64,000 bases of DNA from Diplosphaera chodatii (Eukaryota; Chlorophyta; Trebouxiophyceae; Prasiolales; Stichococcaceae), in contig JAALGY010000036.1 of NCBI GenBank assembly GCA_032358165.1, positions 682,001 through 746,000 of the forward strand, in the 5' to 3' direction. The translations under genes and the position numbers were made by a program. Below, piece after piece: positions 10,267-24,214 of this stretch. Position 1 is the stretch's first letter; every line of letters starts with the position of its first letter. The notes beneath the pieces are model-generated. The model did no database searches, had not been told where the DNA came from, and saw only the letters and a list, made by a program, of their open reading frames with translations.

Positions 10267-13200
10267 ATGGACGCTATGCGTTGCGCTGCCGGTCTACTTG
10301 TGGTGGCATTGGTGATGTGTCATGGCACTGCAGCGGTGCAGCCGCGCCAGCAGCTGCATGCTGCGGCGGCCAGGGGGGCGTCAATTCACGGCCGACAGTC
10401 CAGCCGCATGATGCGCAGTGGCAGTCTGCACAAGGAATCATTTGAGCAGCATAACCCCATGGAGCTGTACCGTGCGGCAAATGTCCGGGTGGGCGACAGA
10501 CTGCGAGCAAGCATGAGCGTCAACACCACCGTGCTGCGCTCCAGCGGCGAGTTGGTAGAGGCTTGCTGGCGTGATGTCGGCTTTCCGGCTGCCGACGACT
10601 ACGTGGCGCTCCTAGTTCCAGCAGATGCGGCAATGAATGAGACGGCGCCCGCCAAGTATCAGTGGTGTGCACTGTCAGAGTCGCACCTGCGCCACGGACA
10701 CGGCTGCCTCAGCTTCCGGCTGCTCAACATGCGGCAGTCGATGCGGTTCGTGCTGATGCGCAACGGCTTCGAATATCCGACTGTGGCCGCCAGCAGCGAG
10801 GAGATCACAGTGCAGAACGTCAATGAACCGACCAGCGGCCACCTGGCCTTGACTGGCAGTCCAGGGTGAGTTGGTCGTGTCACATGCATGCGGCAGGCTG
10901 TGAACCCTGGCGAGTTGTTTGGGCGTCTGCCTGTTTCTGGATGGAATGGAAAGCATCCTCCAGTCAGCGTTGTTGTCAGATGTGCTGTGCAGGGAGATGC
11001 TGGTGCAGTGGACGACGCTCAATGCCAAGAAGCCAGTAGCGAGGTGGGGCACCGAGCCAGGGCAATATGAGCATGCCGTGGCGGCAGACACTGACACCTA
11101 CACCCGCGAGGCAAGCGAGACTGGCGCCCATATGCAGTGTACTGACAGGCAGTCTACACATTGGTTTCCCCTCTGACGCTGGTGGTCGCTGATCAACATG
11201 ACAGGATATGTGTGGCGGGCCAGCGGCAGGGGAGGGGTGGCTGGACCCCGGCTCGCTGCACCGCGCCGTGCTGCACGGCCTGCAGCCTGACACCGAGTAC
11301 TTCTACACCTACGGCAGCGAGGTGAGGACATCAACTCTGCACACTGAGTTTGCACCCTGCGCACGGTTCACAGCTTATCATGCACTGGCATGCTGTGGTT
11401 GCAGGGACAGCATGTCCCCATTCATGTGCTGGATACATGCGCAGGAGCATGGCTGGAGTGAGGAGGCGTCCTTTGTGACGCCGCCGCCTGTGGGACCGGA
11501 GTCCTCGGTCAGCATGCTGGCGATAGCGGACATGGGGCAGGCCGAGGTGGGCTGCTGACTGGCTCCTGGGTCCGACGAAGCCAAGTATGCACTGCTGTTA
11601 TTGCATGCAGCAGCTCGCCGTGTAAGGTGCCATCATGGAACTGCTGCTCTGGGTGACACCACCGCTGCACTGGCAGGTGGATGGCTCGAACGAGAATGGG
11701 TTTGGGGAGCAGCACCCCAGCTTGGCCACCGTGCGGGGCCTGCTTGCAAATGAAGCGGGCCGTCGCCTGGTCATTCACAATGGGGATATCAGCTATGCCA
11801 GGCACGCATGCATCCCCCTCTTGTAACTGCACTAATTTGCTGATACACACACCCGGCAGCCATTTATGACCCGCCAGAGAGTAGTGCTTCACCTCATGCA
11901 CAACATGCTGTGATGCACGTCGATGTGATGTTTCCAGGGGCTATGGCAGTCAGTGGGAGGTGTTTGCGGATCAGATACAGCCGGTCGCCCGGCGCATGCC
12001 CTGGATGACTGTGGGCGGCAACCACGAGCGCGATTGGCCGGACAGCGGCGACCGCTACGGCAGCATCTTTGACTCTGGTGAGTGCATCACAGATCACCAG
12101 TGATACTGTAGCACTGCATCCAGTGCGCAGGCACGAGTGAGGTTTTGCCACCGCGCTCATCGCGTCATGCCACCCACCATCCGCTGTGCAGCTGGCATTT
12201 CGAAGTCGGTTGTGCCACTGGCATGCGTGAAAGTGCATGCCACCTGCAGGCGGCGAGTGCGGCGTGTCGCACCAGAGGCGCTTCAAGATGCCGGCGCCCG
12301 CCAGCGAGGCCACCCCCTGGTACTCCTTCGACTTCGGGCCCATCCACTTCCTGCAGTACAGCACGGAGGTGCCCTTCGACCAGGGCAGCCCGCAGCACAG
12401 GTGCGCCCCGCCCCCACACCGCCGCCACGACCAGGCCCAGTGTGCCCGGACTCGGCTCATGAAAGCCGCAGGGCATTGGTCTTGCTCGGTCAGGTGCGGT
12501 ATCGTGGCGCACTATGATCGCGTGTACATGATGGCAGGACTGCTTGGTGCCTGCTGCAGCTACATCGTGGAGGACCTGAAGGCCGTGGACCGCAGCCGCA
12601 CGCCGTGGCTCATTGTCGGCGGGCACCGCCCCATCTACATCGACTCCACCAACGATGCGCCGGTACAGGGCGACCAGACGGTGGCTGCTGACCTGCGCGC
12701 CGCCCTTGAGCAGGAATTCATCAAGTACGAGGTGCGCTGCAAGGCCATTGGGCAAGTGTGGTTGCTGGTGGCATGGCAACGCCCGTGCGACGTGCGTGCA
12801 CCCCAGGCATGGCCCACCAGAAGTAGGGCGAAGCCCGACCAGGGTCAGCTGCAGCAGCAGATCCTCATAAGGCAGCAACAAAGGGCTGTTTCGGTGCAAC
12901 CTGGCAGGTGGACATGACCTGGCATGGCCATCATCACAGCTACCAGCGCACCTGCCCAGTCGACGCCGAGCGCTGCCACAGCCGCAACGGTAGCCTCCTG
13001 CATCACTCAACCACACTGACAGTGCTTATCTGGGCCTGACTTCGCATAGCCGCATCCCTGGACGAGACGCACTGTACGGCAGCCGCACTGCATGTGCCAG
13101 CAATCTCATGCCGCGCCCTTCGCTGAAGGCTGTCGGCTCCTCGTGTGCAGCGGACGGCAGCGCGCCGCTGCCGGTGCATGTGGTGATCGGCAACGCCGGC

Positions 13201-13721
13201 GCGGAGCTGTGCTGGAATGTGGCGCCCAAGACACCCAACCACTTCGAGGTGTGGCTGGTGCTTAAAAGCGTGGTGAACTGAGGTGCTGCACCCGCATGTG
13301 TCATCGGCAACCGTCTGGAATGTGCACTCGTGTGCTGCTGCTGCTGCTGCACCGTGCTGACCGTCCGATACAACCACAAAACCAACAAACAGCATGATCA
13401 AGCAGAGTGTGTGGTGTCCAGGTGGTGGAGCTGGCGTGGGGCTACATGAAGGTGGACGCCAATGCGACACACATCGTGTGCGAGGTGCGCGCTGCGCACG
13501 TGCCCTGCTGTTTGGGCCGGTTGCCGTTGGTTGTATCTGCACAAGTTTGAACCCATGACATGATGTGGCAAATGCAGGCGATCAGCGATGCAGAGGGGCA
13601 GACCCAGGGGCGCACGCTGGACAGGTTCGTGCTGACCAAGCCCCTCGGCTGGCGCCCCACGAAGGCGGGGTCGAGTGGTACCGGAGCAGGGGTGGCGGCA
13701 GCCAGTCTGGCAGACGCCTGA
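10267..13721 (+). CDS. Purple acid phosphatase, secreted type
   Basis: Twelve exons join in phase to 636 codons plus TGA: 10267-10865, 10993-11110, 11205-11321, 11445-11546, 11677-11801, 11938-12077, 12250-12400, 12560-12731, 12908-12989, 13151-13248, 13422-13484, 13578-13721. The N-terminus (MDAMRCAAGLLVVALVMCHG) is a signal peptide. The fibronectin-like part has VQWTT, RWGTEPGQY and DTEYFYTYGSE. All five blocks of dinuclear-metal ligands are present: ADMGQ, NGDISYA, GGNHERD, VGGHRP and GHHHSYQR. The enzyme hydrolyses phosphomonoesters, probably in the periplasm or vacuole, and such genes often respond to phosphate starvation. Introns 2 (GAG|GCAAGC) and 5 (AG|GCACGC) have GC donors; only these keep DMCGG and YARGYGSQW intact. 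A TGTAA motif lies 140 nt after the stop. Confidence 0.94.
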
Positions 13722-13860
13722 TGTCGCCGCAGCCACACGCATGGCTCGGCTGTGGGCATACTGCGACACGCAAGGCTGCGACCGCATGTAGTCCTAGCCA
13801 CTGCTCGGCTCAAGTCCTGCACCCTAGTCACAACATGCGCCATGTGATGTGGCAAGGGCC

Positions 13861-13865
13861 TGTAA
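13861..13865 (+). promoter_or_regulatory. Polyadenylation signal (TGTAA) of the phosphatase gene
   Basis: TGTAA, the usual chlorophyte polyadenylation signal, occurs 140 nt after the purple acid phosphatase stop codon. Assignment is by motif and position. Confidence 0.5.
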
Positions 13866-14231
13866 CTCTACACCAAGCCGCTGGCATCGCGATGGCTAGT
13901 TGGTTGGTGGTAGCAAGAAATCAGGATTGTAGCAACTGCATCATGCCAACAGCCGTGTGTCCCATTCAGACTGGATTGGTTTGACTGAGTCGATGTATAT
14001 TAACAGTCATGCTGTTACACCTAGCTTGCAGGGGTGGTCTTTCAGGTCTTCCCATCCTGTCACCAAAAGGCCCCATGCAATGCCTTTCGAGCGTTCATCC
14101 CAGGATAAGATCTCGATCTGCTGGCCCGCAGCCTCTTGACCGGCCCAGGCGACTTGAGCGCTCACTTCACTCTTTCACCTCCTGGCTGCTTCTCTAGCGC
14201 CGCTCAACCCCAAACAACTTCAGCAGTTACC
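13866..14231 (+). promoter_or_regulatory. Upstream region of the LHCII gene
   Basis: About 366 bp lie between the phosphatase 3' end and the LHCII start. A TATA-like ATGTATATTAA sits near 13993, about 240 bp before the ATG, which would imply a long 5' UTR. No light-responsive element can be assigned with confidence. Confidence 0.3.
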
Positions 14232-16554
<2,323 letters not shown>

Positions 16555-17773
16555 GCACTGGGGAGGATGACCCTGCGGTGTATCATCAGTCCAGCCCAGC
16601 TTACCAGCTCAGCATTTTTTCGGCCACTCTAATGTGGAACCGCGGAAATGATAAAATTTGTTTGGTGGCCTTGCCGTTGCTTGTGTAGGAGATAGCCTGG
16701 TTTTCGTGTGTTCATCAGCAACGAAACATTTTGGTAAACGGCAAGCCACAACAAGGCCTGATGGATGTGCCACAAAGCACCCAAACTCATCAGCCAGCTG
16801 CATCCCGCCACACTGCACTCCCTTGCTGCATATGGGCACTTGCAGCTTTTATGTGCAGCTCACGGCTTCGCAGATGTTGATGAACGACGCTCTTCTGCCA
16901 ACGGCTTCATTGCCTCGCGTCATCAAGTTTAGCACCATTAATGACCTTCGACTCACTCTTGCATGTGAGCTGCTGCTGATGGCACTGCGACAGCTTTGAC
17001 TTGCCTTCTGCGTGCATGACTACATGCCTTATGAACTGCAAGTGCCTTGCCGGGCCAATGTTGCATCGGAAACACTCAACTTGACAGACGGTGAGCCTTG
17101 AGTTTTCCTGCCACACGGATGCATCCGGCTGCTGATGCACTGTGTTCTGTGTAGTCGCAGCTGTACTGCGGCCTTGCAGTACAGCCTGGGCAGACTGCCT
17201 GCTGGGAAAGAGCACGCCTGCCTTTCAGCTACACTGCTCACCTTGCATGTCACGAAGCATTGCGTACATGGCCTGTTGCTCTGCGTGACAGGAGCTTTGC
17301 CATTTCCGACGGGATCCGCAACCTGCCAGTGGGCATCTTCACACCATTGCGTGAGCTTCCTGCTGCCGAAGGGACCTCAGGACGGATCCGACAGAGTCAT
17401 ACTGCTCTTAAGTAAACTTTTCTGGTTTCAGAACAGTGTGCAGCGAGCAATGCCGCCGAGCGGCAGCATCACCAGATGCGCTGTCGCCCGCGCAGCTTCA
17501 CCTGCATGTGTACACCCAAATTCAATGTGATGGCCCAGATGCAGCTGTCAGCCTAATTTTCTTGCTCCCTGGTACAATCAAGACAGTCACGACGGAGCTG
17601 TTCGGGTGAGATTGCCGTGATCGATATCACGACTGCCGCACCAATGCCGCCTATGTGTGGGAACTGGACCACCGTTGGGCTCGGTGTGGGATACAAACAT
17701 GTCCGAGAGGACAGCTGCGAGTCTGACAGCCCCGTAACACATTGATGTGGTGCTTCTCAGCCGCGCTCCGACG
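16555..17773. other. Intergenic region LHCII to first DUF3431 gene
   Basis: About 1.2 kb lie between the two plus-strand genes. All frames hold only short ORFs lacking family similarity, and codon third positions are less G/C-rich than in neighbouring exons. No RNA gene or repeat was recognised. Confidence 0.4.
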
Positions 17774-20355
17774 ATGCGCGGCGCGAGCACCAGGCGGGAC
17801 TCTGTCTCTGCGCGCTCGCGCCGGCAGACCGCCAGGGTGTGCGTGCTGTTGGCCGGCGTCGCGGCGGCCGCGGGACTGGCTGGATACCTGCTGGGGACTG
17901 ACAGGGTCCCCTGGCGACATCATCCTGCGGCATCTTCGGTAGCTGATTACTCTGCTGGTGCAGGCTTGTGCATCTGCAGCTCTGCGCCACCAAAACATCT
18001 GCATACTGACGGACCTTGCATGCTGCACATGATGATCAGTGTGGCGCCTGCAGGGTTCAGCAGCCAGTGCCAAGCCAGAGCGCTTCATGCACTCCTGGTT
18101 TGGCGGCAGCCAAGGTGATTTGTGCTTCCAACAACCGGGCTCCTCTGCCGCCGATAGGACGCCGAATCTGGCACTGTTTCAGAGACACCGCACTTGCGCA
18201 GTCATACAAGCACGCTTGCTTCAACGTCACAGTGCTCACGGCGGGGGCTGCCGCCCAAGGGAGCCAGTGGCACCGGCAGGGCGTGCCCAAGTGGAGCTGG
18301 GGCATGGGCGAGGCTGCAGCGGAGGAGCAGCCGAAGGTGAAGAGCGATGAGTTTTTGTGATACTTCTGGCCGTGCACCTTTTTCATCTGATCGTTTCACC
18401 CGGTCGCTGCAAAAAGTATACAAATATCAGTCATCTTAGAGAGTTGAGGCCCCACCTGGCACCTGTGAGCGGTGTGCACCATCGTCCAGGTGGTCAGCAG
18501 GCACAATGCAGTGGAGCAGGACGCTGCGCCGGACCGCATGATCGTGGTGGCCCGGGGCAAGGAGGACGTGTCCTACCTGTCCATCTTCCTGCCGGACATC
18601 CCGCACACCGTCTACCAGGTGGGAGCGGAGCCAGCTGCGCACCATGCGCTTGCAGCTCGTGCACCCGCATCGGGGTGATCACTTGCTGATGTTGACTTGC
18701 GGTTCCACGGTGCCAGCGCGGGGTTGGTGATGCTGCAGGGTGGGTGGCGGCCGGAGCACGCGCTGCTGGACCGCGGCATCGAGCCCGCCTTCAAGGCCGC
18801 GCCGCAGGCAAAAGAGACCAACGTGTACCTGCAGTACATCGTCGACCACTACGACCGGCTGCCCAAGTCCATCGCCTTCATCCACGCGCACCGGTGCGGT
18901 TGTACGCAAGCACAGTGTCCGACCCCTGTCGTCCATGCAGGGTGGGTGCGGCCAGATCTTGTGCGTGGATTGAACTGCTGCTGCCTGTGAGCATGCATCA
19001 GGACGCTCCCATTGTCGTGACCTACCAACCTTGGCTACAGGGTGTCGTGGCACCTGGGTGATGTGGTGGACCTGCTGCGGGAGCTGCGCTGGGGTGAGGT
19101 GGAGTTTGGCAACCTCAGATACCGCAACTACTCGCACTGGTGAGGTCTTCAGACACAGCAGGACTCTACGAACCTAAAGCAGGATCCGAGCGCAAGCAGA
19201 AACCGCCTCCAAACTCAGCGTCCTGGAAGGTGGTGCCTGAGGTCAAAGAGCAAATCATGACTTGGCCGCAGGGCATGCGGGCCCCGGGCGCTGTTCCCTT
19301 GCGACTGGTCCGGCTCGGTGCTCACGCCACAGAACCCGACCGACCCCAAGTACGCGCACCAGCCGGACTTTGGGTCCGTGCAGCAGATCGCGGCGATGGT
19401 CGCACGCCACTGGCCCGCCTTCTTCGAGAAGGAGCTAGGTGCGCCAAGCTTGTAGAGGCTCGGGATGAGCCAGCCTGACGGTGCACCGCACGTTGCATGC
19501 GATAAAGTCAACCTTCATCACGAGAAGAGCGTGATACGAAAGCCAACGTAGCTTGGGCGACATGCATGTTTCATCCATGCCTGTCACACCTCCATGCGCA
19601 GGTCCGCTGCCAGAGTATATCTATGCGCCCTGCTGCGCTGAGTTCCTGGTGTCTGCGGACCGCATCCGCAAGCGGCCACTGGCGTTTTATCAGCATGCGC
19701 TGGACCTAGCCAACAACATGGACGCTGGCTCCGACCATGTGGACGTGGCGTTGGCCTTTGAGTAAGCGCACAGGCAGATTGTGTGATGAGCCCCACCCGC
19801 CTATGCAACCTAACTTTTAAACACACTGGGTGACCTCGCTGGATGGCGCGAGCTCATTTTGGCAGTGAATATCCACAACCTCTGTGCAGGTATGCATGGC
19901 ACATGATCTTTGGTGAGCCAGCGGTCAGCTGGCCGCTGGACAAGTGTCAGCTGCTGCACTGCCGTGACAGCGATGGGCAGCTAGGTCAGCAGGATGTCTC
20001 TGCTGCGCAATCACAGACTAGCGAGGAATCCACACGACAGCAGCCAGGCAGCGCTGCCAAAGCCCAAAACAGTGGGAGTCCCGGCAGCGGCGGTGATGCA
20101 GGGGCAATGCAGGCAAGTGCTCCTGGCAGGAGTGCAGCAAGTGGCGGTGATGCCTCAGCACGCATAGCTGATGCAGCCGCCAGTCCGAGCACAGCCCGTG
20201 GCACAGGGAATCGCACTGAAACCCGCAGCATTGCGGACAGCCAACCCAACAACAGGGAAGGCGCTGAAGACGCCGGTGGAGTGGGTGCTGTCGGTGGTGT
20301 GAGGAACGTGACAACGGAGGAGAGGAGACTCTTGCACGTAGCTTTGCAGGCGTAA
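17774..20355 (+). CDS. DUF3431 family protein, nine-exon copy
   Basis: Exons 17774-17938, 18054-18114, 18233-18336, 18490-18618, 18739-18893, 19041-19139, 19272-19438, 19602-19761 and 19890-20355 join in phase to 501 codons plus stop. The N-terminus is a basic stretch followed by one hydrophobic segment (VCVLLAGVAAAAGLAGYLLG), a signal anchor giving type II topology. The conserved domain has MIVVARGKEDVSYLSIFLPD, IPHTVYQ, KETNVYLQYIVDHYDRLP, FIHAHR, PLPEYIYAPCCAEFLVS and EYAWHMIFGEP. The family (Pfam DUF3431) has no established reaction; membrane anchoring and the His/Asp/Cys motifs are compatible with a Golgi or surface enzyme, which is inference. The last exon adds a ~130-residue Ser/Gly/Gln-rich tail absent from the two downstream copies. 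A TGTAA lies at 20421. Confidence 0.88.
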
Positions 20356-20420
20356 CATTCACGAAGGCCGTTGCACCCTCCACTACTGAACCAGTGGCCA
20401 GTGTCATTGCGCAGTACAGC

Positions 20421-20425
20421 TGTAA
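20421..20425 (+). promoter_or_regulatory. Polyadenylation signal (TGTAA) of first DUF3431 gene
   Basis: TGTAA occurs 66 nt after the stop codon of the nine-exon DUF3431 gene. Assignment is by motif and position. The rest of 20356-20845 (490 bp) contains no supported gene and must include the promoter of the next copy. Confidence 0.45.
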
Positions 20426-20845
20426 TATGTGACCGGCAGAAGCATGCAGCTGGCATGGCAGCAGATGACACGAGTGCATACGATGTGAAACGTTGGAGGC
20501 GCTGTGACCCACATCTAAATGCGCCTAGCAAATTCGTGCGACATCAGGGCAGAACACAGCATGACTGCAACCTCATTCTGGACAACCCGCAGTACAGCCG
20601 TCTCATCATGACAAACCTTTGCACGGCCTACCGGTAATCGATGTTAGCAAGTGCATGCATTTCAACAAAAGTGATCCCGTGCCTGTTGCTTCAGCAACAT
20701 AAAGATGCACATACTGGTGTAGCCCTGACGGGAGCGAGCAGTCCATTGACAAACGCAGGCCTTGTGCGTAGTGATGGCTCCCCTCCCGAGTGCTGCGTGC
20801 TGAAAACCGATGATGCGCGCATCCTCGAATTGGGAGAGAATGTAG

Positions 20846-22099
20846 TTGTTCTACATGACGCCTCAAGAGCAGCTGTCCGGACCGCTGAAGCGGCCTGGTA
20901 CAGCCAGAAAGCGATCGGTCCTGGCCATCGCTGTATGCACATTCGTTCTCGTTTTTGCAGCTACAGAATTGTGGTCCAGTCAACAGCATGCCAGACCCAG
21001 GAGACCTGCAAGGCCAAAGGCACGGTCGCTGGAGGCAGAGCATTATGGCGAGACGAGCAGCATGCAGATCTCCGACGACGTGAAGGACTACTTTGGCGCG
21101 ATGACGCACCTCAGCGTGCCCGACAGCATGTTCGGGCCGCAGTGGCGGGTGGAGGACCTGCTGGAGGCCATGAAGGGCTACGATGTCACAGGACTGGCAG
21201 CCAAAATGAAGAAACGGCTAGAGTTCGCGCACCAGCGGAATCAGAAGCGCAAGGAGGCGCGAGAACAGGGTGGCATCCTGCCACTCAAGGCTGTTGGCAA
21301 GCTGAGGGCTGTGGGCAGCAGCGGCAAGGGGCCCGAAAAAATGATCATTGTGGCCCGTGCCGATGAGGATGTGTCCTACCTCAGCCTGTACTTCCCAGAC
21401 ATCCCGCACACTGTATATCAGGCTGGGTGGACGCCTGACAAGCTGCTCACGTGGGTGGGGCCCGAGCCCAAGTTCAAGGCGGCCCCGCAGGCCAAGGAGA
21501 CAAACGTGTACCTGCAGTACATTGTGTCACACTACGACAAGCTGCCAGAGACGATGGTCTTCATCCATGCACACAGGCACTCTTGGCATATGCGGGACGT
21601 GGTGAACATCATCAAGCGGCTGCGGTGGGGCCAGATTGGTTACGCCAACCTACGCCACAGGGGTTATACAGACTGGGACTGCGGGGCGTCTTGGGAGATG
21701 ATGTTCCCCTGCGGCTGGGAGGGCTCCATCCTGACGCCGCGTGACCCTTGGACACAGTTGTTTGCAGGCCAGCCACGGGCATACACAGCAGGCCTCGTTT
21801 CCTTCAACACGAAGAAGTACTGGAAGCAATTCTTCGAAGACGAGCTGGGCCCATTGCCGGAGCTGCTGTATGCCCAGTGCTGCGCCGAGTTCGTGGTGCA
21901 CAGGGATCGAGTTCTGGCACATCCAAAGGAGTTCTACGAGCGGGTCTTGAACCTGATCAACGACTATGATGCAGAGCTGTACCACGAGCTGGCGCTCGCC
22001 TTTGAGTATGCATGGCACATGATCTTCGGGGAGCCGCCCGTGCTGGTGGCCATGCCTGAGTGCGACATGCTGACCTGTGATGCCGCCGATGCGCACTGA
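20846..22099 (+). CDS. DUF3431 family protein, intronless copy A
   Basis: This is an uninterrupted frame of 417 residues; ATGs at 20846 and 20855 are both possible starts. A basic N-terminus is followed by a signal anchor (VLAIAVCTFVLVFAATELW), a ~100-residue charged stem, and the family domain from MIIVARADEDVSYLSLYFPD to EYAWHMIFGEPPVLVAMPEC. The motifs KETNVYLQYIV, FIHAHRHSWHMRDVV, FPCGWEGSILTP and YAQCCAEFVVHRDRV are conserved with its neighbours. It is a type II membrane protein of unknown activity. It lies about 490 bp after the nine-exon paralogue in the same orientation, and has no introns although its neighbour has eight. No poly(A) remnant is evident at its 3' side, so a recent processed-copy origin is not proven. 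Confidence 0.9.
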   Translation: MFYMTPQEQLSGPLKRPGTARKRSVLAIAVCTFVLVFAATELWSSQQHARPRRPARPKARSLEAEHYGETSSMQISDDVKDYFGAMTHLSVPDSMFGPQWRVEDLLEAMKGYDVTGLAAKMKKRLEFAHQRNQKRKEAREQGGILPLKAVGKLRAVGSSGKGPEKMIIVARADEDVSYLSLYFPDIPHTVYQAGWTPDKLLTWVGPEPKFKAAPQAKETNVYLQYIVSHYDKLPETMVFIHAHRHSWHMRDVVNIIKRLRWGQIGYANLRHRGYTDWDCGASWEMMFPCGWEGSILTPRDPWTQLFAGQPRAYTAGLVSFNTKKYWKQFFEDELGPLPELLYAQCCAEFVVHRDRVLAHPKEFYERVLNLINDYDAELYHELALAFEYAWHMIFGEPPVLVAMPECDMLTCDAADAH

Positions 22100-22619
22100 C
22101 GTAGGAGACATCCGTTGCCGAAGATCAGCGATGTCTCACAAGTGCAGCTATGCGACAGTCACCAGCCAGCGGGTGACGAGTCAGGTGGCTACCCAAGAAG
22201 ATGCTGCCGCCAGCAGTGTTGCGCCGCCAATTAGCATTAGCGACCATGTGTGCCATCAAGTGATGATTTGGTTGGTTATGGAGGTGATGTGCGAGCTGAT
22301 ATCGTCGGGAAGTTCCCATGATGCAGTCAAAGTATGAATGTGAGACGCAAGGTCCTGCCTTGGCAAGACATTCATAGGGTGTACTGGGTATGTACAAGGT
22401 TTCAAAGCCATGACATCATCGCCAAAGCTCATGCGGAGCGGCAATCGCGTGACATTGCGTGCAATACACGGCATACCGTACTGTGGCGTCAGACCAGCAG
22501 TCCGGCCTTGCTGAAGCGTCTGCACCTGCTGCATGTGGCTGGGCGAAGCAATCAGCAGCTGCAGCACACTCGACTGCCAAGAGGATCCTGCATGATCGCT
22601 GCAAAAGTGAGGATGTAGC
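22100..22619. other. Spacer between DUF3431 copies A and B
   Basis: These 520 bp separate the two intronless genes. No supported ORF, repeat or TGTAA motif was seen. It should contain the 3' UTR of copy A and the promoter of copy B. Confidence 0.35.
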
Positions 22620-23879
22620 ATGATGGGCACCCTCACAGCAGTCAGCAACGCAAGCCAAAGCCCTTACCGAGCAGCAAAACCCCGCAGGTGTTTGGTACCC
22701 ATCAGCGGTGCACTGCTGGTCTCGTTGCTGCTTGTAGTGGTGCTTAGCTCCAGCGGCCAGCACAGATATGCGTACAAAGGGTTCAGCCGTCGTCTGGAGT
22801 CGGTACCCTCGCATGAAACGACGTACAGGCAGATTCCAGAAGACGAGGGCTGGCTGCAAATAAGGGAAGCATACAAGAAGGCCAACGTAACATGGGGCAG
22901 GGTGTGGCATCTGAAGGATATGCTAGGCAGCCTCCCGCCGTCTCCGCTGGTCGAGACAATGCGCAACCAGCTGTCTTCAGGCGGAAGCACGTCCCAACAG
23001 AGTCCCCGACAGAGGCCACGGCGGCAGGCGAAGGGCTTCCCACGCCTGCTGGCCGGGTCACGCTCGGGGCGGCGCGCTGCTGGCGGCAGCAGGATGCTGG
23101 TGGTTGCGCGTGCGGAGGAGGACGTGTCCTGGCTCAGCATCTACCTGCCGGACATCCCGCACACCGTGTACCAGGCAGGGTGGACTGAGGACAAGCTGCT
23201 ATCGTGGGTGGGACCGCAGCCGGAGCACACCGCGGCGCCGCAGGCGAAGGAGACGAACGTGTACCTGCAGTACATCATAGACCACTATGAACAGCTACCG
23301 GACACAGTCGTGTTCATGCACGCACACAGGAAGTCATGGCACATGCACGACAAGGTCCAGCTGCTGCGACGGCTGCGCTGGGGCGATGTCGGCTTTGCAA
23401 ACCTGAGGCACAAGGGCTTTGAGGACTGGGATTGTGGCAGTGTTCGTGAAAGGAAGGCCTTTCCCTGCGGCTGGGAGGGTGCCGTTATGACGCCTCGGGA
23501 GCCATTCAACAAAGTGTTCCGTCAGCAGCCACAGCCGGCTGCGGTATCTCGAATGGCAATGAACATGCACAAGTACTGGAGGATGTTCTTCCAGGACGAG
23601 CTCGGACCCCTGCCAGAGTTGGTTTATACTCAGTGCTGCGCCGAGTTTGTGGTGTCAAAGGACCGCATCCTAGCACACTCAAAGGCCTTTTATGCGCAGC
23701 TTCTGAGCCAAGTGAACTCCTACGACTGGAAGACGCACTACCACGAGCTCGCAATAGCCTTCGAGTATGCATGGCACATGATATTCGGTGAGGCGCCGGT
23801 GCTGGCACCGATTGCAGAATGTGACCTGCTGACATGTAGACAGCAGGAGCAAGGAGAGCGGCAGCAGCAGAAGCAGTAG
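22620..23879 (+). CDS. DUF3431 family protein, intronless copy B
   Basis: This is an uninterrupted frame of 419 residues. After a short basic N-terminus comes a strong signal anchor (ISGALLVSLLLVVVLSSSG), then a ~130-residue stem rich in basic residues, Ser and Gln, then the DUF3431 domain: MLVVARAEEDVSWLSIYLPD, IPHTVYQAGWTEDKLLSWVG, KETNVYLQYIIDHYEQLP, FMHAHRKSWHMHDKV, FPCGWEGAVMTP, YTQCCAEFVVSKDRI and EYAWHMIFGEAPVLAPIAEC. It ends in a Gln/Glu-rich tail. It is more similar to copy A than to the nine-exon gene (shared HSWHM/KSWHM and DWDCG segments), so the two intronless genes probably arose from each other by tandem duplication. Function is unknown. Confidence 0.9.
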   Translation: MMGTLTAVSNASQSPYRAAKPRRCLVPISGALLVSLLLVVVLSSSGQHRYAYKGFSRRLESVPSHETTYRQIPEDEGWLQIREAYKKANVTWGRVWHLKDMLGSLPPSPLVETMRNQLSSGGSTSQQSPRQRPRRQAKGFPRLLAGSRSGRRAAGGSRMLVVARAEEDVSWLSIYLPDIPHTVYQAGWTEDKLLSWVGPQPEHTAAPQAKETNVYLQYIIDHYEQLPDTVVFMHAHRKSWHMHDKVQLLRRLRWGDVGFANLRHKGFEDWDCGSVRERKAFPCGWEGAVMTPREPFNKVFRQQPQPAAVSRMAMNMHKYWRMFFQDELGPLPELVYTQCCAEFVVSKDRILAHSKAFYAQLLSQVNSYDWKTHYHELAIAFEYAWHMIFGEAPVLAPIAECDLLTCRQQEQGERQQQKQ

Positions 23880-24214
23880 AATTATACCTACAATCAGGAA
23901 AGAACCTCTGGACTTATCGACACTGTCCACTTCACTGGCATGGCCTGCATTCCGGGCACGCAGCATATTTGTGCCTAAATAGGAGTACCATATGGTAGCC
24001 TCGTTTGATGGTTCAGGGCATTGAAAACCGAATGCTAGCGTCATTGATTTCATACATCTGAGCGTCAGGGAGGTTGCAGGATTTGCTTGTGACGAATTTC
24101 AGCCTTTTCTGAATATCTACATATCTACATAGTGGACCGTAAGCTGGCAGTCCATTGTTGGGACAGCTCTCTGGCACATGACTGACACTGGGTATGACCG
24201 CTAAAGCTGTGCAA
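23880..24214. other. Convergent intergenic region
   Basis: These 335 bp lie between the 3' ends of DUF3431 copy B (plus) and TRAPPC8 (minus). They are A/T-richer than the flanking genes, as expected for 3' UTRs. No gene is visible. Confidence 0.4.

Noticed and set aside
16907..17530. Short ORFs in the 1.2-kb gap after LHCII
   Set aside because: No similarity, no splice-consistent extension and weaker third-position G/C than real exons nearby.
19843..20355. Separate 170-residue gene
   Set aside because: The frame is the last exon of the nine-exon DUF3431 gene: it starts in phase at 19890 with the conserved YAWHMIFGE.
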